NCBI GenBank assembly: GCA_022592445.1
Contig: JABYQR010000091.1
Coordinates: forward strand, 1 to 64,000
Direction: 5' to 3'
Length of the DNA stretch: 64,000 bases
Origin: Cytidiella melzeri
Taxonomy: Eukaryota > Basidiomycota > Agaricomycetes > Polyporales > Irpicaceae
Shown here: piece after piece, positions 54,030 to 64,000 of the stretch
Numbering within the stretch: the first letter of the stretch is position 1
How the letters are laid out: the number at the start of each line of letters is the position of its first letter
Notes under the pieces: model-generated
The model's database searches: none
What the model was told of the DNA's origin: nothing
The model's input: the letters and a program-made list of their open reading frames with translations, nothing else
Translations under genes and position numbers: made by a program

Positions 54030-55345
54030 GTTGTTGCTCCAGATTAAGATGTCACCTAGATAGACAGCCACCTTGCCCTCGGCAAACAGGATGGCAAAGA
54101 TGTTGTCCATCAGAGCTTGGAAGGTGGTGGGTGAGTTTGTGAGACCGAAGAACTTGACCTTAGGTTTGAAGAGTCCTCGGTTGGTAACGAAAGCCGCTTT
54201 TTACTCATCTCCTTCTTTGATGTGGACATTGTGATATCCCCAACGGAGATCGAACTTGGTGAAGATCTTTGCGCCCTTGAGCTTGTTGATAATATTGTTA
54301 GCAAGTGGTAGAGGGTAGCAATTCTTCACAGTGATGTTGTTGAGTTTGCAATAGTCCTAAATTAAGTCGGAGTTTGTTATCCTTCTTTTTTGATGAAGAA
54401 GACTGGAGAAGCCATTGGAGACTTGGAAGGTGTGATGTAACCTTTTGATCAGTTCTCCTGGATGAACTTGTCAAGCTCGGCTTGTCCATTCAGGGGCATA
54501 GGGTAAACTTTCAATTTGATGGTCTCAGAAGCATCTGGTTTGAGATCAATCAAATGGTCCCAGGGCTGATGCTGGGGTAGCCGGTTAGACTCTTCCTCAG
54601 AGAAGACTTTAGCATGTCTGTGATACTCTGATGGAACAATGTTTTTGAAGGAGTGCTGAGCTTTAGCTTTGTTTGCTTCGGCAGCAAGTTTAGTAGAGTA
54701 GGTGAAGCCGGCCATACACCAGACTTCGTCAGTGGTGTCTTGGATAATACCGGCTTTGACCCCTGCCTACGTTCTTTGCAATTACCGTCAACCTTTTGGA
54801 AAGGTTCGCGAGGAGATTCTTCTGAGCTGCTTGGAATTGTCATTTCTCCTTTTTCCCAGTTAACGGTAGGGTTTACGTGTTTGAGCCATGGTAGCCCAAG
54901 AATGACGTCTTCTGGATCTAGGTCCGTGACAAGAAACTCTGCCTCTTCCGTGTGATCTCCGACTGTGAGTGTAAGGCAAACGAAGTGTGTTAATCCGCCA
55001 GCTTTATTCTTAGTTCCGTCAATGTTGATGCAATGAGATGACCCTTTTGAGCGGGTGCTGAATAATTTTATGCTTCTTGACGAGCTGGTGACTGATGAAT
55101 AAAGCTGTAGCTTCTGAATCAATCATAGAAGGAACACGAATGCTTCTATTCAGACCTTTAACTAGTACATGTGCACGGAAATGAGATGACAACCAATCTA
55201 GCAACAATATAGTACACGAGGAGATAGTAGACAGGAGGTGGGAGATAGACTTTGTACACAAAGATGACGAGGCAGAAGACAAGGAAGACAAGGGCGGGGT
55301 ATTGGGGGAACTCGCAGCTGCGGCTATGTCACAGGTCCATTTCAA
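54030..55345 (-). pseudogene. Gypsy B pol remnant: protease to mid-RT
   Basis: On the minus strand: protease region (RVPSMIDSEATALFISHQL, with DSE in place of DSG), LTLTVGDHTEEAEFLVTDLD, PEDVILGLPWLKHVN, MAGFTYSTKLAAEAN, and RT fragments up to AVYLDDILI-like sequence at about 54060. Relative to A it keeps the THFVCLTLTV reading across 49686's position but has its own stop codons, for example at about 54360 and 54190. It is truncated at 54030. Confidence 0.85.
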
Positions 55346-56562
55346 AAAAGTGTGTTGATTTTAGCAACCATTTCGTCCATTTGCTTCTTCTGAAGCTCCA
55401 GCATGTCCTTGAGGGCAGCAATCTTAGCATCCTTGTTGTTGGACGCGTCTTGCTTTGTCGTGGCAGCAGTCGACAAGGTGGCTGCAATCTTTTGTCCCTT
55501 AGGGACGCCTTGGAGCCTTTTCAGGCAAACGGACCCCCAATGACCGGCCGCAGTGGTTGCAAACCGGGTCATTTGGGTGCTTAGAGTCCCTTTTCTTGTG
55601 ACTCTCAGAACCACAAACCGAGCAGCACTTGCTCATCTCCTTTTTCCATTTCTGGAAGATTTCCTGTTTGCCTAGACCCGCAAAAAGCGCGTTGAACGAG
55701 GTGGAGAAACAAGAAGCGTCAATCTCCATTGCATTGGGATTGCGGAATGCTTGCTGGTGGGACTTGCCATGTCCCAAGGAACTGTCCGCCATGACCTTTC
55801 CCGTGCTATTGTGCAGGTCCACCAGCTGAGCATCTACTGGTCCTTCAGTGCATTGTAAGTTGTAGCGTGGGTCTGGAAGTAAGAGGCGCGCTGAAGGTAT
55901 TACGTACTCAAGCTTGACTTGAGACGGTCGAAAAGGTTCTGCTGGCTCCAGCCAGTGCGAGGGGCCCAGGTCTCAAACTCCAAGATGTGGGCAGCAAACA
56001 TCTTGTTACACTGCCTCATGCCGGCAACCTTGGTTTTGGCCTCCATGACCGCGTCAATAGGCTCAAACTTTGCCTTGAAGGCCTCGATGAAAGTATCCCA
56101 GCTATTTCCAAATGCTGGTTTGCTATTGGCCAACTCCTTGATGTGAGGGCAAGCCCAATCAGCGGCATCCTCCTGCATAAAGGACAAGGCGCTGGTGATG
56201 AGTTCATGAGGATCAAAGATCCTCGCGCCGTTGTTGTCCAGCCGGACTTGTCTTTGTGCGTCTTGCTGGAAAAAGGCTTTGCCTTGATTTTGCACCCAGA
56301 CTATGAACGCGTGGCGGAAGAGCCTGGCTTCTGATGATGTTTTCCCCTTGAAGGAGACCAGCTTTTCAACGATGCTTTTCTCCCGAGAAGTGTGCGTGGC
56401 AGCGGCTATTGCTGGCATCTGTGCGGCTGTCAGTGCAGTCACCTGATTGGTGAGGTCCACCATTCTTTGTGTCAGGATGCCGAACATGTTTAAGATGTCC
56501 TGGGTGCTCAGGTTGGCAGCTGGGGCAGCGGCGGGAGCAGTGTTCTGCTGGGTAGGGTCCAT
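55342..56562 (-). pseudogene. Gypsy B gag, interrupted
   Basis: 56562-55900 aligns with element A gag from MDPTQQNTAPAAAPAANLS to FDRLKSSLST and then hits a stop. The remainder continues at 55822-55342 in other frames with the zinc-knuckle region damaged (VCNHCGRSLGVRLPEK) and the tail AALKDMLELQKKQMDEMVAK. Non-functional. Confidence 0.88.
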
Positions 56563-56959
56563 GTCTTCTTTTGTGATGAGTCGAAGATTTTCTACAGAGG
56601 GCGGTTGGTAGGTTTCTGTGTAATACTCGTGTTCGATAGCTTCAGTTGGGTCTAACTGATTTAACCAATTAGGGCACGGTTGGTTTTCACACTCGTAGAA
56701 TGATCCTTTGTTGGCTCAAAAGTGGTTGTCTGTGACCAAGATGGGATCGAAGAAATGAATACAATCATTGCAAGGCAAGCTTTCTGAAGACGTGGTGGGC
56801 CAAACTTCTGGACTATCTAATCCAGTCAAAGTAGCTATCTCTATTAAGTACGTTAAGCTGTGCAAGAACTTTGCTATAGTTCTTGTGAAGATACCTCAAC
56901 AAGATCTTTCCAATTGCTTTGAAACCCCAGTCTAGGAGTTGCCACTCGCAGTCTGCTGT

Positions 56960-57542
56960 GACTGGTGCAAGTTTGTCAAGTCAATTAAGGAAGCGGTTGA
57001 CTTTATTGACAAGGTGAAGCAAAGCGTGATGGTGGTTGGGGTCTGTGCAATGGAGAAGTTCTTGAAGCTCTGTAAGAGCTTGTAATTGGGTGCAGACAGC
57101 AGTGAGCTTAGGCTTGAAGATGCCTACCAGATCAACTGGTGACAACTTTTTGAAGTCGAGGAGCACCAGTTTTGGTGCAGCAGGAGCAGGAGTGGGTGCA
57201 GGAAGCTTGGCAAGCCGCTCAGCGAGTGTGGGCTTGTGGACACATTGCTCAGCTAAGGTACGAGCATGTTCTTCGGCAATGTTCTCCGTATGCTCTGGCA
57301 GAAGTGCAAAGTTGTCTATTGTCCTCATATGAGGGGACAGTGAGAGTGATGCCTTTTACTGGCAGTTTGTTGGAGACGTAGTTGGCGACGGCAACCAGGT
57401 CTTTGTCAGACCAGTGATGAGGTTGACTGCTTTTTTGCTTGGCAGCAAGAGCATCAAGGAATGAAGGTCGGAGGCACCTCTTGAGCTGAGGCTTGTTGGT
57501 AGTGAGGTCCTTGGATAAACAGGTGCGCATGTCCTTAGGCAC
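56960..57542 (-). pseudogene. Gypsy B additional ORF upstream of gag
   Basis: 57542-57249 (QLKRCLRPSFLDALAAKQKS, HWSDKDLVAVANYVSNKLPV) and 57328-56981 (EEHARTLAEQCVHKPTLAER, FKKLSPVDLVGIFKPKLTA) together match the 47247-47975 ORF with one frame change near 57290. Confidence 0.8.
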
Positions 57543-57687
57543 TGAACAACGCAGGAGATAGCAACGGACGACGTAAGTGGTAGCTCAACGGTATGGAGAG
57601 ACCGGAGATGTACTTGTCAAACAGGAATAAACTTTTTTAAACGGTGGGAATGGGGAAACCCAGGGTTTCACAACGATCTCGACCGAA

Positions 57688-58455
57688 TGACGTGGAGACA
57701 AGGGTTCAACGCAGCAGCCAGGGACACGAAGTGGATGATAACAAAGTGGTGGTGGTAGGTGTGAAGCACAATACCCTCACCAGCTATAAATCTTATGCAG
57801 ATGTCTAGCCCAGTAAAGACCAAGTTAGTATTTGTACTACCAGCTATATACTACAAGAGGGGGTGGCTTACCTAGCCCAGTAAAGATCAAGAGGCCGAGA
57901 TGGGAGCCTAGGAGCGTACATGCAGCAGTATATATAGACTTCAGGGACCTGCACACAGACCATGTTAAGGGCAGGCTTTGCAAGAAGCTGTGTGAACAAA
58001 GAACAATAGAACTACCTAAAGGAGAACAATAGCTATTGTCTGGACTTTGCCAAGACCTCTACTCGTGAGAGAATCTATCTAAAAGGAGACCAACTATTGT
58101 ATTCCATTCCCACACTTGTGAGAACATCCTTCCATAAAGAGAACAATAGCAAAAGAACATTAGAAGTCCATGTGAGTGCTATCTATGACGTCAAACCCTA
58201 GCTACGGGCTGAGCCATGTGGTTGTAGCCATGTGGTTGTAGCCATGTGGTCTTACATAAGCTGAGTCACATGCCAGTGTGACATAGTAGCAAGTAATGTG
58301 ACCATGTGGAGCGTCTAAGCCACGTGATACGGGCGCTTAATAGACGTGTGCAGAGAGGGTTGCAACCAGGTGCAACCAGGTAAAAACTGGAGTTTTAACG
58401 ATAAAAACAAGACGTAAATTGCAAAAAATAAGGGCTAGTTGGGCCATCCACAACA
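57688..58455 (-). repeat. 5' LTR of gypsy element B
   Basis: Its reverse complement begins TGTTGTGGATGG at 58455 and ends at 57688 (complement of TGACGTGGAGAC). It is full length (768 bp) with a small internal duplication of GTGGTTGTAGCCAT at about 58220. It shares the palindrome, TATA and putative leader-intron signals with A. TTATC on its outer side has no matching flank in view. Confidence 0.87.
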
Positions 58456-58689
58456 TTATCAGTCTAGCAGCAGTTGCTCCACGATGTTCATGTTGAACGG
58501 AGGCGATGATGATCAGGAAATAGGGGAGGAAAGACGAGTTGGATCATCAAGGCAAGTGTAAGGAAGACAAGTAGTGATCAGGATAAGTGTCTCATCGCAT
58601 CACATATTCACTCTGCCCCTGTTACTACTCACACAAGTGATCACCTCCCTTGACGTCTGGTGTGTTTGTGCCTGGTCCCTCCGTGTCCA

Positions 58690-58789
58690 GGGGGTGCAAG
58701 AGGTTTGCAGAGAGGGTTGCAACCAGGTTGCAAAGGTAAAACAAGAGGTAAATTGCAAAAATTAAGGGCTAGTCGGGCCATCCACGACA
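58690..58789 (-). mobile_element. Gypsy LTR terminal fragment (about 100 bp)
   Basis: From GGTTTGCAGAGAGGGTTGCAA to GGGCCATCCACGACA it matches the last 100 bp of the reverse-oriented LTRs (compare 58345-58455). Only the outer tip is present. Confidence 0.75.
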
Positions 58790-59676
58790 TTGGGAGGACA
58801 GTGTGGGCATGACAATCACCGATGTGGTCTGATTGGGACCTGGCTGGGTGAGGAATGAGTTGATGTTGAGATTATTTTGGGATACATATAGGACTAGTTT
58901 AAGAGGAAGGTAAGTCCATGCCAGGGAGCAAATATGTGACCATGGGGATGGTTGTGTTATCAATGGGACTGGGTTGGGGGGAATGTAGGTTGCGAAGTGG
59001 GATGCACTTAGGTAATTGTCATGGCCCCAGTAGACATGTATTAGAGCTGCAAGGGGACAGGAAATGGTACTGAAACGGGAATAGATCAGATTTGAGGTAG
59101 ACATAGGTGCAATAAGGGGTAGGAACACACTATGATCATGTGTGGCCGGTGTTTAACTATTCTGTCTTCGTACTACTTAGCACGCGCTTAGCGCCGTAGT
59201 TACCGTATATAAGACTTACTTTGATCAATGCACAGCTATCGCTTTTGATCCCCAACTCTCTGTGTGACCACCACCTCAGTCTTCTCTCTCAACGCTCTCA
59301 ACTCTCCTGATACCTTGTTAAAAGCCGGCTGTGGCTAGTAATGCCCCGATGTGCACCAACGTGGCTCGTTGAGTTCACACTGTGCCAAGTTTTGTCAATC
59401 TGTGCTGCGATGTGCCAAGTTATGGAACACCGTGCCATCATCATTTTTTCTATTGATGCTCACCGTTTGCTTCACTCTAGATCTTTGTCCGGGAGTCACC
59501 ACCATACTCACACTACAGCAACAAGAGAAATCCAAAGAATGCGTCGTGCAAAGATGATGGATCGGACCGTTTTCGAGCGGCACCCGGGCCGAGTCAATGA
59601 CGTCGTTCAAGTACGCGACAACGGTTGGTTTCCAAACATATTGTTTGCAAACATCCACATCCCAAAGCCAACCAGC
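58790..59676. other. Boundary spacer; promoter region of the FUN14 gene
   Basis: No transposon sequence is recognised to the right of 58789. A TATATAAGAC box at about 59204 and a CT-rich tract around 59255-59310 suggest a core promoter and transcription start for the gene at 59677. The minus-strand frame 58769-59128 has no recognisable feature. Confidence 0.45.
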
Positions 59677-60470
59677 ATGAACATCAGGTCCTGTTTCCTG
59701 CTCGCTCACCAGCTCAGAGCATCCACGCAAATCCGCCCAATAGTTCACCACGTTGCTCGCCGGCATGGGGCTCGAACAGTATCGTCTCCTGCGTTCAACG
59801 CCAGGCAACAACTAGCCAAGTTCTCCTCGTACTCGTCAACGAATAGCAGCCATAGCTCTAATGTCGCGAAGAATAGGGCGTTCTTTGCGTACGTCGGTAT
59901 CGCAGGCGTAGGCCTTGGAGTTGCGGTGTCTGCGATGCCAGGGCAGACTGTGCACTGTGAACGTACGTGTCCACCTTGTCATCAGAAATACTATTCAATG
60001 GTACTCACGAAACCTTTAAGCTCCTGTGACTTCTGTTCCTCCGGCTAGAGAACCGCTGCCGCCTTCCCCTCAATCTGCCGTAAACATGTATGAGCTGAGC
60101 TCTGGGACCGTCGCTGGTCTGTGCGCAGGCGTGTTTGTCAAGAAGGGTGCAAAGATTGTAGGCTTCTTCCTCGGAGGCATATTTGTTCTACTCCAGGTCC
60201 GTCCTCTCACAAGCCCTTGTTTGATTCATACCGCGCCGCTAATACTTTGGGGCTGTTCAGTACTTTTCCTCTGCGTCTCTTGTCCGTGTGGATTGGGGAA
60301 GGATGGCGACTCGGTTCGAAAATCTGTTCTACACGACCGATGCGCGAGGAGTGAGGAGAGCGCCGAACGTCGGCTCGCTCTTGCGTTGGATTCTGGACTT
60401 TCTCACAGCCGACTTCCAGCCCAGAGCATCCTTCGCCGCTGGCTTTATTCTTGGGCTGCGTGTGGGCTGA
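59677..60470 (+). CDS. FUN14 family mitochondrial membrane protein
   Basis: Exons 59677-59962, 60021-60196 and 60261-60470 total 224 codons including the stop. The first 45 residues are Arg/Ser-rich without acidic residues (RSCFLLAHQLRASTQIR), as in a mitochondrial targeting peptide. A hydrophobic segment follows (FFAYVGIAGVGLGVAVSAM). The FUN14 domain fills the C-terminal part: YELSSGTVAGLCAGVFVKKG, AKIVGFFLGGIFVLLQYFSS, VDWGRMATRFENLFYT, LLRWILDFLTADFQPRASF and AAGFILGLRVG. FUN14 proteins sit in the outer mitochondrial membrane; FUNDC1 in animals acts in mitophagy. Upstream in-frame Mets exist (59341), but the chosen one gives a normal presequence. Intact, single-copy in this window, and evidently a host gene. 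Confidence 0.9.
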
Positions 60471-60589
60471 GACTAAGTCGTTGCCTCGCCTGAAGCTAGA
60501 TGGACTTGTATAGCAATAGTAATACCACAAAATGATACCTGGCCCAATCATATACGTTTGACGAAACTCACCGACCTCTACTTGAATAC

Positions 60590-61159
60590 TCATTGCACGT
60601 CCAGGACACTCTTCACCTTCTCAATCACCGCCTTATCCTCCTCTCCCCTCACATACCCCGCCCTCGCCTCCTCCACAAGCCCAAACAGCTCCTGCAGCAC
60701 ACCCGGCAGGGTAGTATATTCACCCACCCTCTCCTTCAACTCTGTCAGCCCCTTTTCATATCCCTGCACACTCGTCTGCACCAATTCCCCACTCGTCAAA
60801 GGCACAAACAGCCTCTCGATGGGCTGCGACGTGCGTGCTCGCTTGAGACACCACATGTTCATGAACGACCCCGTCCGAGGTAGCTCGTTGGCTTGGTTCG
60901 CCAACGCCACGAGCGAGGTAAAGTCGTTATGGTTTTCGAGACGGAGGACTGATCCAGAAGCGTCGACGGCGATGTCTGGGGAGAACAGAGCGAGAGTGAA
61001 CCCTTCTGGATCGGCTGGTGCGTTGCGGAGGACGGCGAGGGAAAGGGTGTCTCGTGTGGGTGTGAACGAGCTTGGGTCGGGGTGAGGTTGGGCACGAGAA
61101 TGCCATCCTGCAGTCGAGCTCGGCGATACTGAGATTGTCGGCGTGACGTTTAAGTGCAT
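60590..61159 (-). CDS. Hypothetical protein, C-terminal part firm, start uncertain
   Basis: The frame is open for 189 residues to a stop at 60590-60592. It contains LALFSPDIAVDASGSVLRLE, NHNDFTSLVALANQANELPR, TGSFMNMWCLKRARTSQPIE and a helical, probably coiled C-terminus (GYEKGLTELKERVGEYTTL, LFGLVEEARAGYVRGEEDKA). The N-terminal end probably lies in one or more small exons further right (up to about 61350, where HDNHEKEWLGDL can be read), but I could not fit splice sites. No family is recognised. It is convergent with the FUN14 gene. Confidence 0.55.
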   Translation of the reverse strand: MHLNVTPTISVSPSSTAGWHSRAQPHPDPSSFTPTRDTLSLAVLRNAPADPEGFTLALFSPDIAVDASGSVLRLENHNDFTSLVALANQANELPRTGSFMNMWCLKRARTSQPIERLFVPLTSGELVQTSVQGYEKGLTELKERVGEYTTLPGVLQELFGLVEEARAGYVRGEEDKAVIEKVKSVLDVQ

Positions 61160-61453
61160 CGGGTGAACGAGCAGTGACTGTTTCAGACAGAAGAGTTCTT
61201 CGCCTTACGGATAGCTCACAGGAGCTCAACCAGCTCACGGCAAAACTAGATCTCCCAGCCACTCTTTCTCGTGATTGTCATGATAATATCAGGATGCGAG
61301 ATCGACTTGCAGCGCAGTCTGGACAGGTCCAAATGAATCCACAGACCCCATCACACACGTACACGTAGCTAAAAGAGAGGAAGATCTACGGTCAAAAGCA
61401 AGTTGGTGGGCATTAGTTTATATAAACAACCATTTAATAACACCGTGAGACTA

Positions 61454-64000
61454 CTACTTCACCCCCGCCCGGGGACGTATCCTGCTCCTCAGCTTCTCGG
61501 TGATCATCGTGCCCATTGACTGTAACAATTCCTGAGCAGCTATCACGTCGTCTGCCGAGACCTTCGACTCTGCCAGACCTTGACGCATGACTGCATGAGT
61601 CGACCTCAACATATGTACGAAGGTTGGTTCCAGACCTTGCCTTCCGGCGGAATGTGCAGAATGAGCGGCGTGCGAGGAAGTATCATCGCGCGATATCACT
61701 AAGAAAGCATGTATTAGTCAGTATCGAACTTGAACCAACTTCATCATACTACGCTGACCTGACGACTGACCAGGAGAGCCATCCGTACGCATCGGCAGAG
61801 TCAGCTCTTGCCCACTGATCCTCAAATTATCCCTTTCTGCAGCTTCAAACACCAAAAATGAGAGTTGATGAAAAACATGCGACAAGAGATACCAAACGCA
61901 CCTCCCAAAACTTCACAACTCTGCTCGGCGTAATCGCATCCAGCTACCATGAAAGGAACCTCCTCACACAGTGGCGGAGAGGGCAAGCTCCCTCGCAGCG
62001 CTCCCAATCGACTGTCATCAGACTGCTGAGTCCTGTTCTCATGCATAGACAAGACATGCCTCTCCGTTCGTGACGTTGAAGGCGGGACCGACATGGGCCC
62101 TGAGACATCTGCGTGCTCAGAGACGTCGCTGCGATCGTCATGAGCCGACATTCTCCTCTTCATCGAACGAGTGACCCGTACAGTTGTATCCGGCTCTGCT
62201 CCAGAAGCAGGTACCTGCTCGCCAGATCTTGTCCGTTTGGCTCGATGGTCTCTCTCTACGGCACAGTGCTCAGATCCTAGCACGTTCGAGTTCCACATAG
62301 TACAAAACTTACTGGTTTTCGAACTAGCGACCGCGATGCGTTTTCCTAGCACAGACGTACTCGAACCCTGCGACACGCAAAGTGAACAATGGGGACAATC
62401 AAGAGAGGTCGACAATCACCTCTCCTCTATCCTGCTCGAGCTCGTGGTTTCCGTCTGCTGTCTTTGTCCTTAATGTAGTTATAGGGATAGGAACCTCCGA
62501 TGACGACACTGGTGCTTGAGACTCATGTCCATCGATGACTCGCCCCACCTCACCGATATGGCTCGTCGCGTGCTGCTGAGCAGTTACCCCATCGCGCAAG
62601 TCGCCCGTCTCCTTCTCGCCCACCGCATTCCCTGTCGAAGCCGTCTGTCGGTACCACATCTCAAAACTCTGCTCATCCCCCTCAGGCTGGGAGTCCGGAA
62701 TGACGACACTCTACCCACATATGAAATCATCAATGAGCATCATAAGCATCCACACAATCAAAGTTAGATATCATACTACATCTTGGGACTGCGAGTCTTT
62801 GGGCAAGTACGCCGGCCGGTCCCCTCCATACGCATCATAAATCGCACACAGGCTGGTCTTCAGCTTCTCCGGTAGCTGCTCTCCGTTATCGTTGTCGAGA
62901 TCGAGCCGACTCGATATCCTATCCCAGAAGCTCTTGAACGTAAGCGGGCCTATTGCTTCCTTACGGATGTTCTCAAAAGGCGCACACAAGTATTCTTCGA
63001 GATCGCGGAGCACCTGCACTGAATCCACAGCGCGGTAGAGGCTGTCCAGGGAGTTGCAGTAGAAGCCCATAATCTATGTGAAACAAACAAAGGCATAAGC
63101 CCAGAACGACCAGTAGTGCAAAATGGGAGACATATACACACATGTTGGTCGTATTCGTCGTCAGATACAAGATCAGGCCCAGTCTGGATCCACAAACGCA
63201 TGCCTGCCTGCAGCGACCTCAGAACAGGGACAATCGAACCAGCGGAACACGTCGATATAGACTGTGACAGAGCGTCAATAACGTTAATTGCAGGGTAAAT
63301 GTCTTGGGATTGGATTGGGTATAGTCGAATGTAGTCGTCGACTCGTTGGAGTAATGTGAGTGGAATTGTGATTCCGTCGTTGAATCGCATGTATGACAGT
63401 AGACAGAGGAGGAGGTCCGCGGTACTGTAAGACCAGGCTCAGTGACATGTGACTGTGTGCTAGTAAAAAGCATACTCACACGGTGGAGAAGTGTCTGGAG
63501 AGTTCTTCGAGGACAGAGTTCACAGAATAGCCAGTTTCGCCTGCACAAAGCACGGCGAAACTGAACAAATTAGTCCAAATTGTTCGCTGAGCATCAGCTG
63601 GTGTGGCAAATCTTTCCAACAGGTCAGTATAAACTCCAACGTGCACAATTGCATGCTAGCCACGTACTTCCAAGGCACAGAAAGGAAGACAGCCGTCGAC
63701 TGCCATGCTGGAGTAGGGTTTCTCAACGTCCACAGTGGAGCAACCGAAAACCACAGCTCTCCCGCCTTGTGCGATAAAACCACATCTTCCGAAGTCGCCG
63801 CTATACTCCCCAGCATATCCGGCTTCCCGGAAAAGCTCAAATCAATGCACAATTCTCGGTACGCCTCCAATGTATCCCCGGGTTCATCGGACCCGCGGCT
63901 GCTGAGTAAAACCCGCAGAATGCTCTCAGCAGCGTCTTGAAGCCACGGCACAGCAAACACGCGCTTCATGACCATCCACAGCTGTTTAGCTGAGCCCAGC
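61454..64000 (-). CDS. Rif1-like telomere/replication-timing protein, 3' part
   Basis: It runs off the right edge. Exons on the minus strand: 64000-63668, 63611-63480, 63424-63142, 63073-62780, 62710-62420, 62367-62313, 62276-61902, 61836-61759 and 61698-61454, all with GT-AG borders and closing phases (the 36-nt intron 62312-62277 may be retained, since it is in frame). The first part looks like helical repeats (FATPADAQRTIWTNLFSFAV, LLSYMRFNDGITIPLTLLQR). Then come FENIRKEAIGPLTFKSFWDR, a serine/acidic region (DSQSQDSVVIPDSQPEGDEQ), nuclear-type basic patches (RAKRTRSGEQ, RVTRSMKRRM) and a final helix (DDVIAAQELLQSMGTMITEK). This plan resembles fungal Rif1, recalled from family layout; the diagnostic Rif1 N-terminal domain is outside the window. 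Gene intact as far as seen. Confidence 0.5.

Larger units (their letters stand above)
54030..58455 (-). mobile_element. Ty3/gypsy chromovirus, element B, 3'-truncated
   Basis: Reading leftward: 5' LTR 58455-57688, additional ORF remnant 57542-56960, gag 56562-55342, pol 55345-54030. It breaks off inside RT at the active-site region, exactly where element A's 3' LTR ends. The same family as A, with many substitutions, frame slips and stops. The rest of pol and the 3' LTR are missing from the window. Confidence 0.88.

Noticed and set aside
58769..59128. Minus-strand 119-aa ORF next to the LTR fragment.
   Set aside because: Begins near the FUN14 promoter region and ends inside an LTR tip; no recognisable motif.
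59341..59676. N-terminal extension of the FUN14 ORF to the Met at 59341.
   Set aside because: It would bury the Arg-rich mitochondrial presequence behind 112 unrelated residues; the start at 59677 fits the family better.

Overview
The window looks like a transposon island from a mushroom-forming basidiomycete (Agaricomycete type). The reasons are many roughly 50-nt GT-AG introns with CTAAC-like branch sites, a KDZ transposon carrying a TET/JBP dioxygenase gene, a Plavaka-type transposase remnant, Ty3 chromoviruses with a chromodomain, and ordinary fungal nuclear genes (FUN14, a Rif1-like gene) at the right edge. No species is claimed.

Layout. 1-900: end of an unclassified repeat carrying a Cys-rich ORF; a second, inverted copy lies at about 29.85-31.0 kb. 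1.1-4.15 kb: decayed hAT transposase with a solo LTR (3130-3763) in its last intron region; that LTR carries an array matching the heat-shock element. 4.25-12.4 kb: a nest of three DNA transposons. An old DDE-endonuclease gene is split by an intact Tc1/mariner element (5682-7283, TA target duplication) and again by a related, nearly intact DDE element with 36-bp terminal inverted repeats (8397-11915). 13-31.8 kb: Ty1/copia remnants in both orientations, solo and partial LTRs, two arrays of long tandem repeats, and one small gene for a predicted secreted protein (17763-18266) just downstream of a same-strand LTR fragment. 33.0-36.0 kb: a solo gypsy LTR fused to a Plavaka remnant.

36.6-46.3 kb is the most interesting part: a composite KDZ transposon read rightward. 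It has (1) a decayed gene of a multicopy agaricomycete family, (2) an intact 516-residue protein with two RNase H1 N-terminal/viroplasmin-type domains, (3) a 108-residue orphan, (4) a TET/JBP-type Fe(II)/2-oxoglutarate dioxygenase with recognisable catalytic residues but a frameshifted front half, and (5) a KDZ transposase whose reading frame holds across seven exons until a gypsy LTR cuts off its 3' end. In described KDZ/TET elements the oxygenase is thought to modify 5-methylcytosine and so affect silencing of the element; that role is inferred here.

46.3-58.5 kb: two tail-to-tail Ty3 chromoviruses. Element A (+) has both LTRs; element B (-) has lost everything downstream of the reverse-transcriptase active site. 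Both carry an additional ORF between the 5' LTR and gag. 59.2-64 kb: host genes, namely FUN14 mitochondrial protein (+), an unrecognised gene (-), and a multi-exon Rif1-like gene (-) running off the right edge.

Coordinates of spliced genes come from splice sites chosen by eye so that reading frames close; no alignment or RNA data were available.
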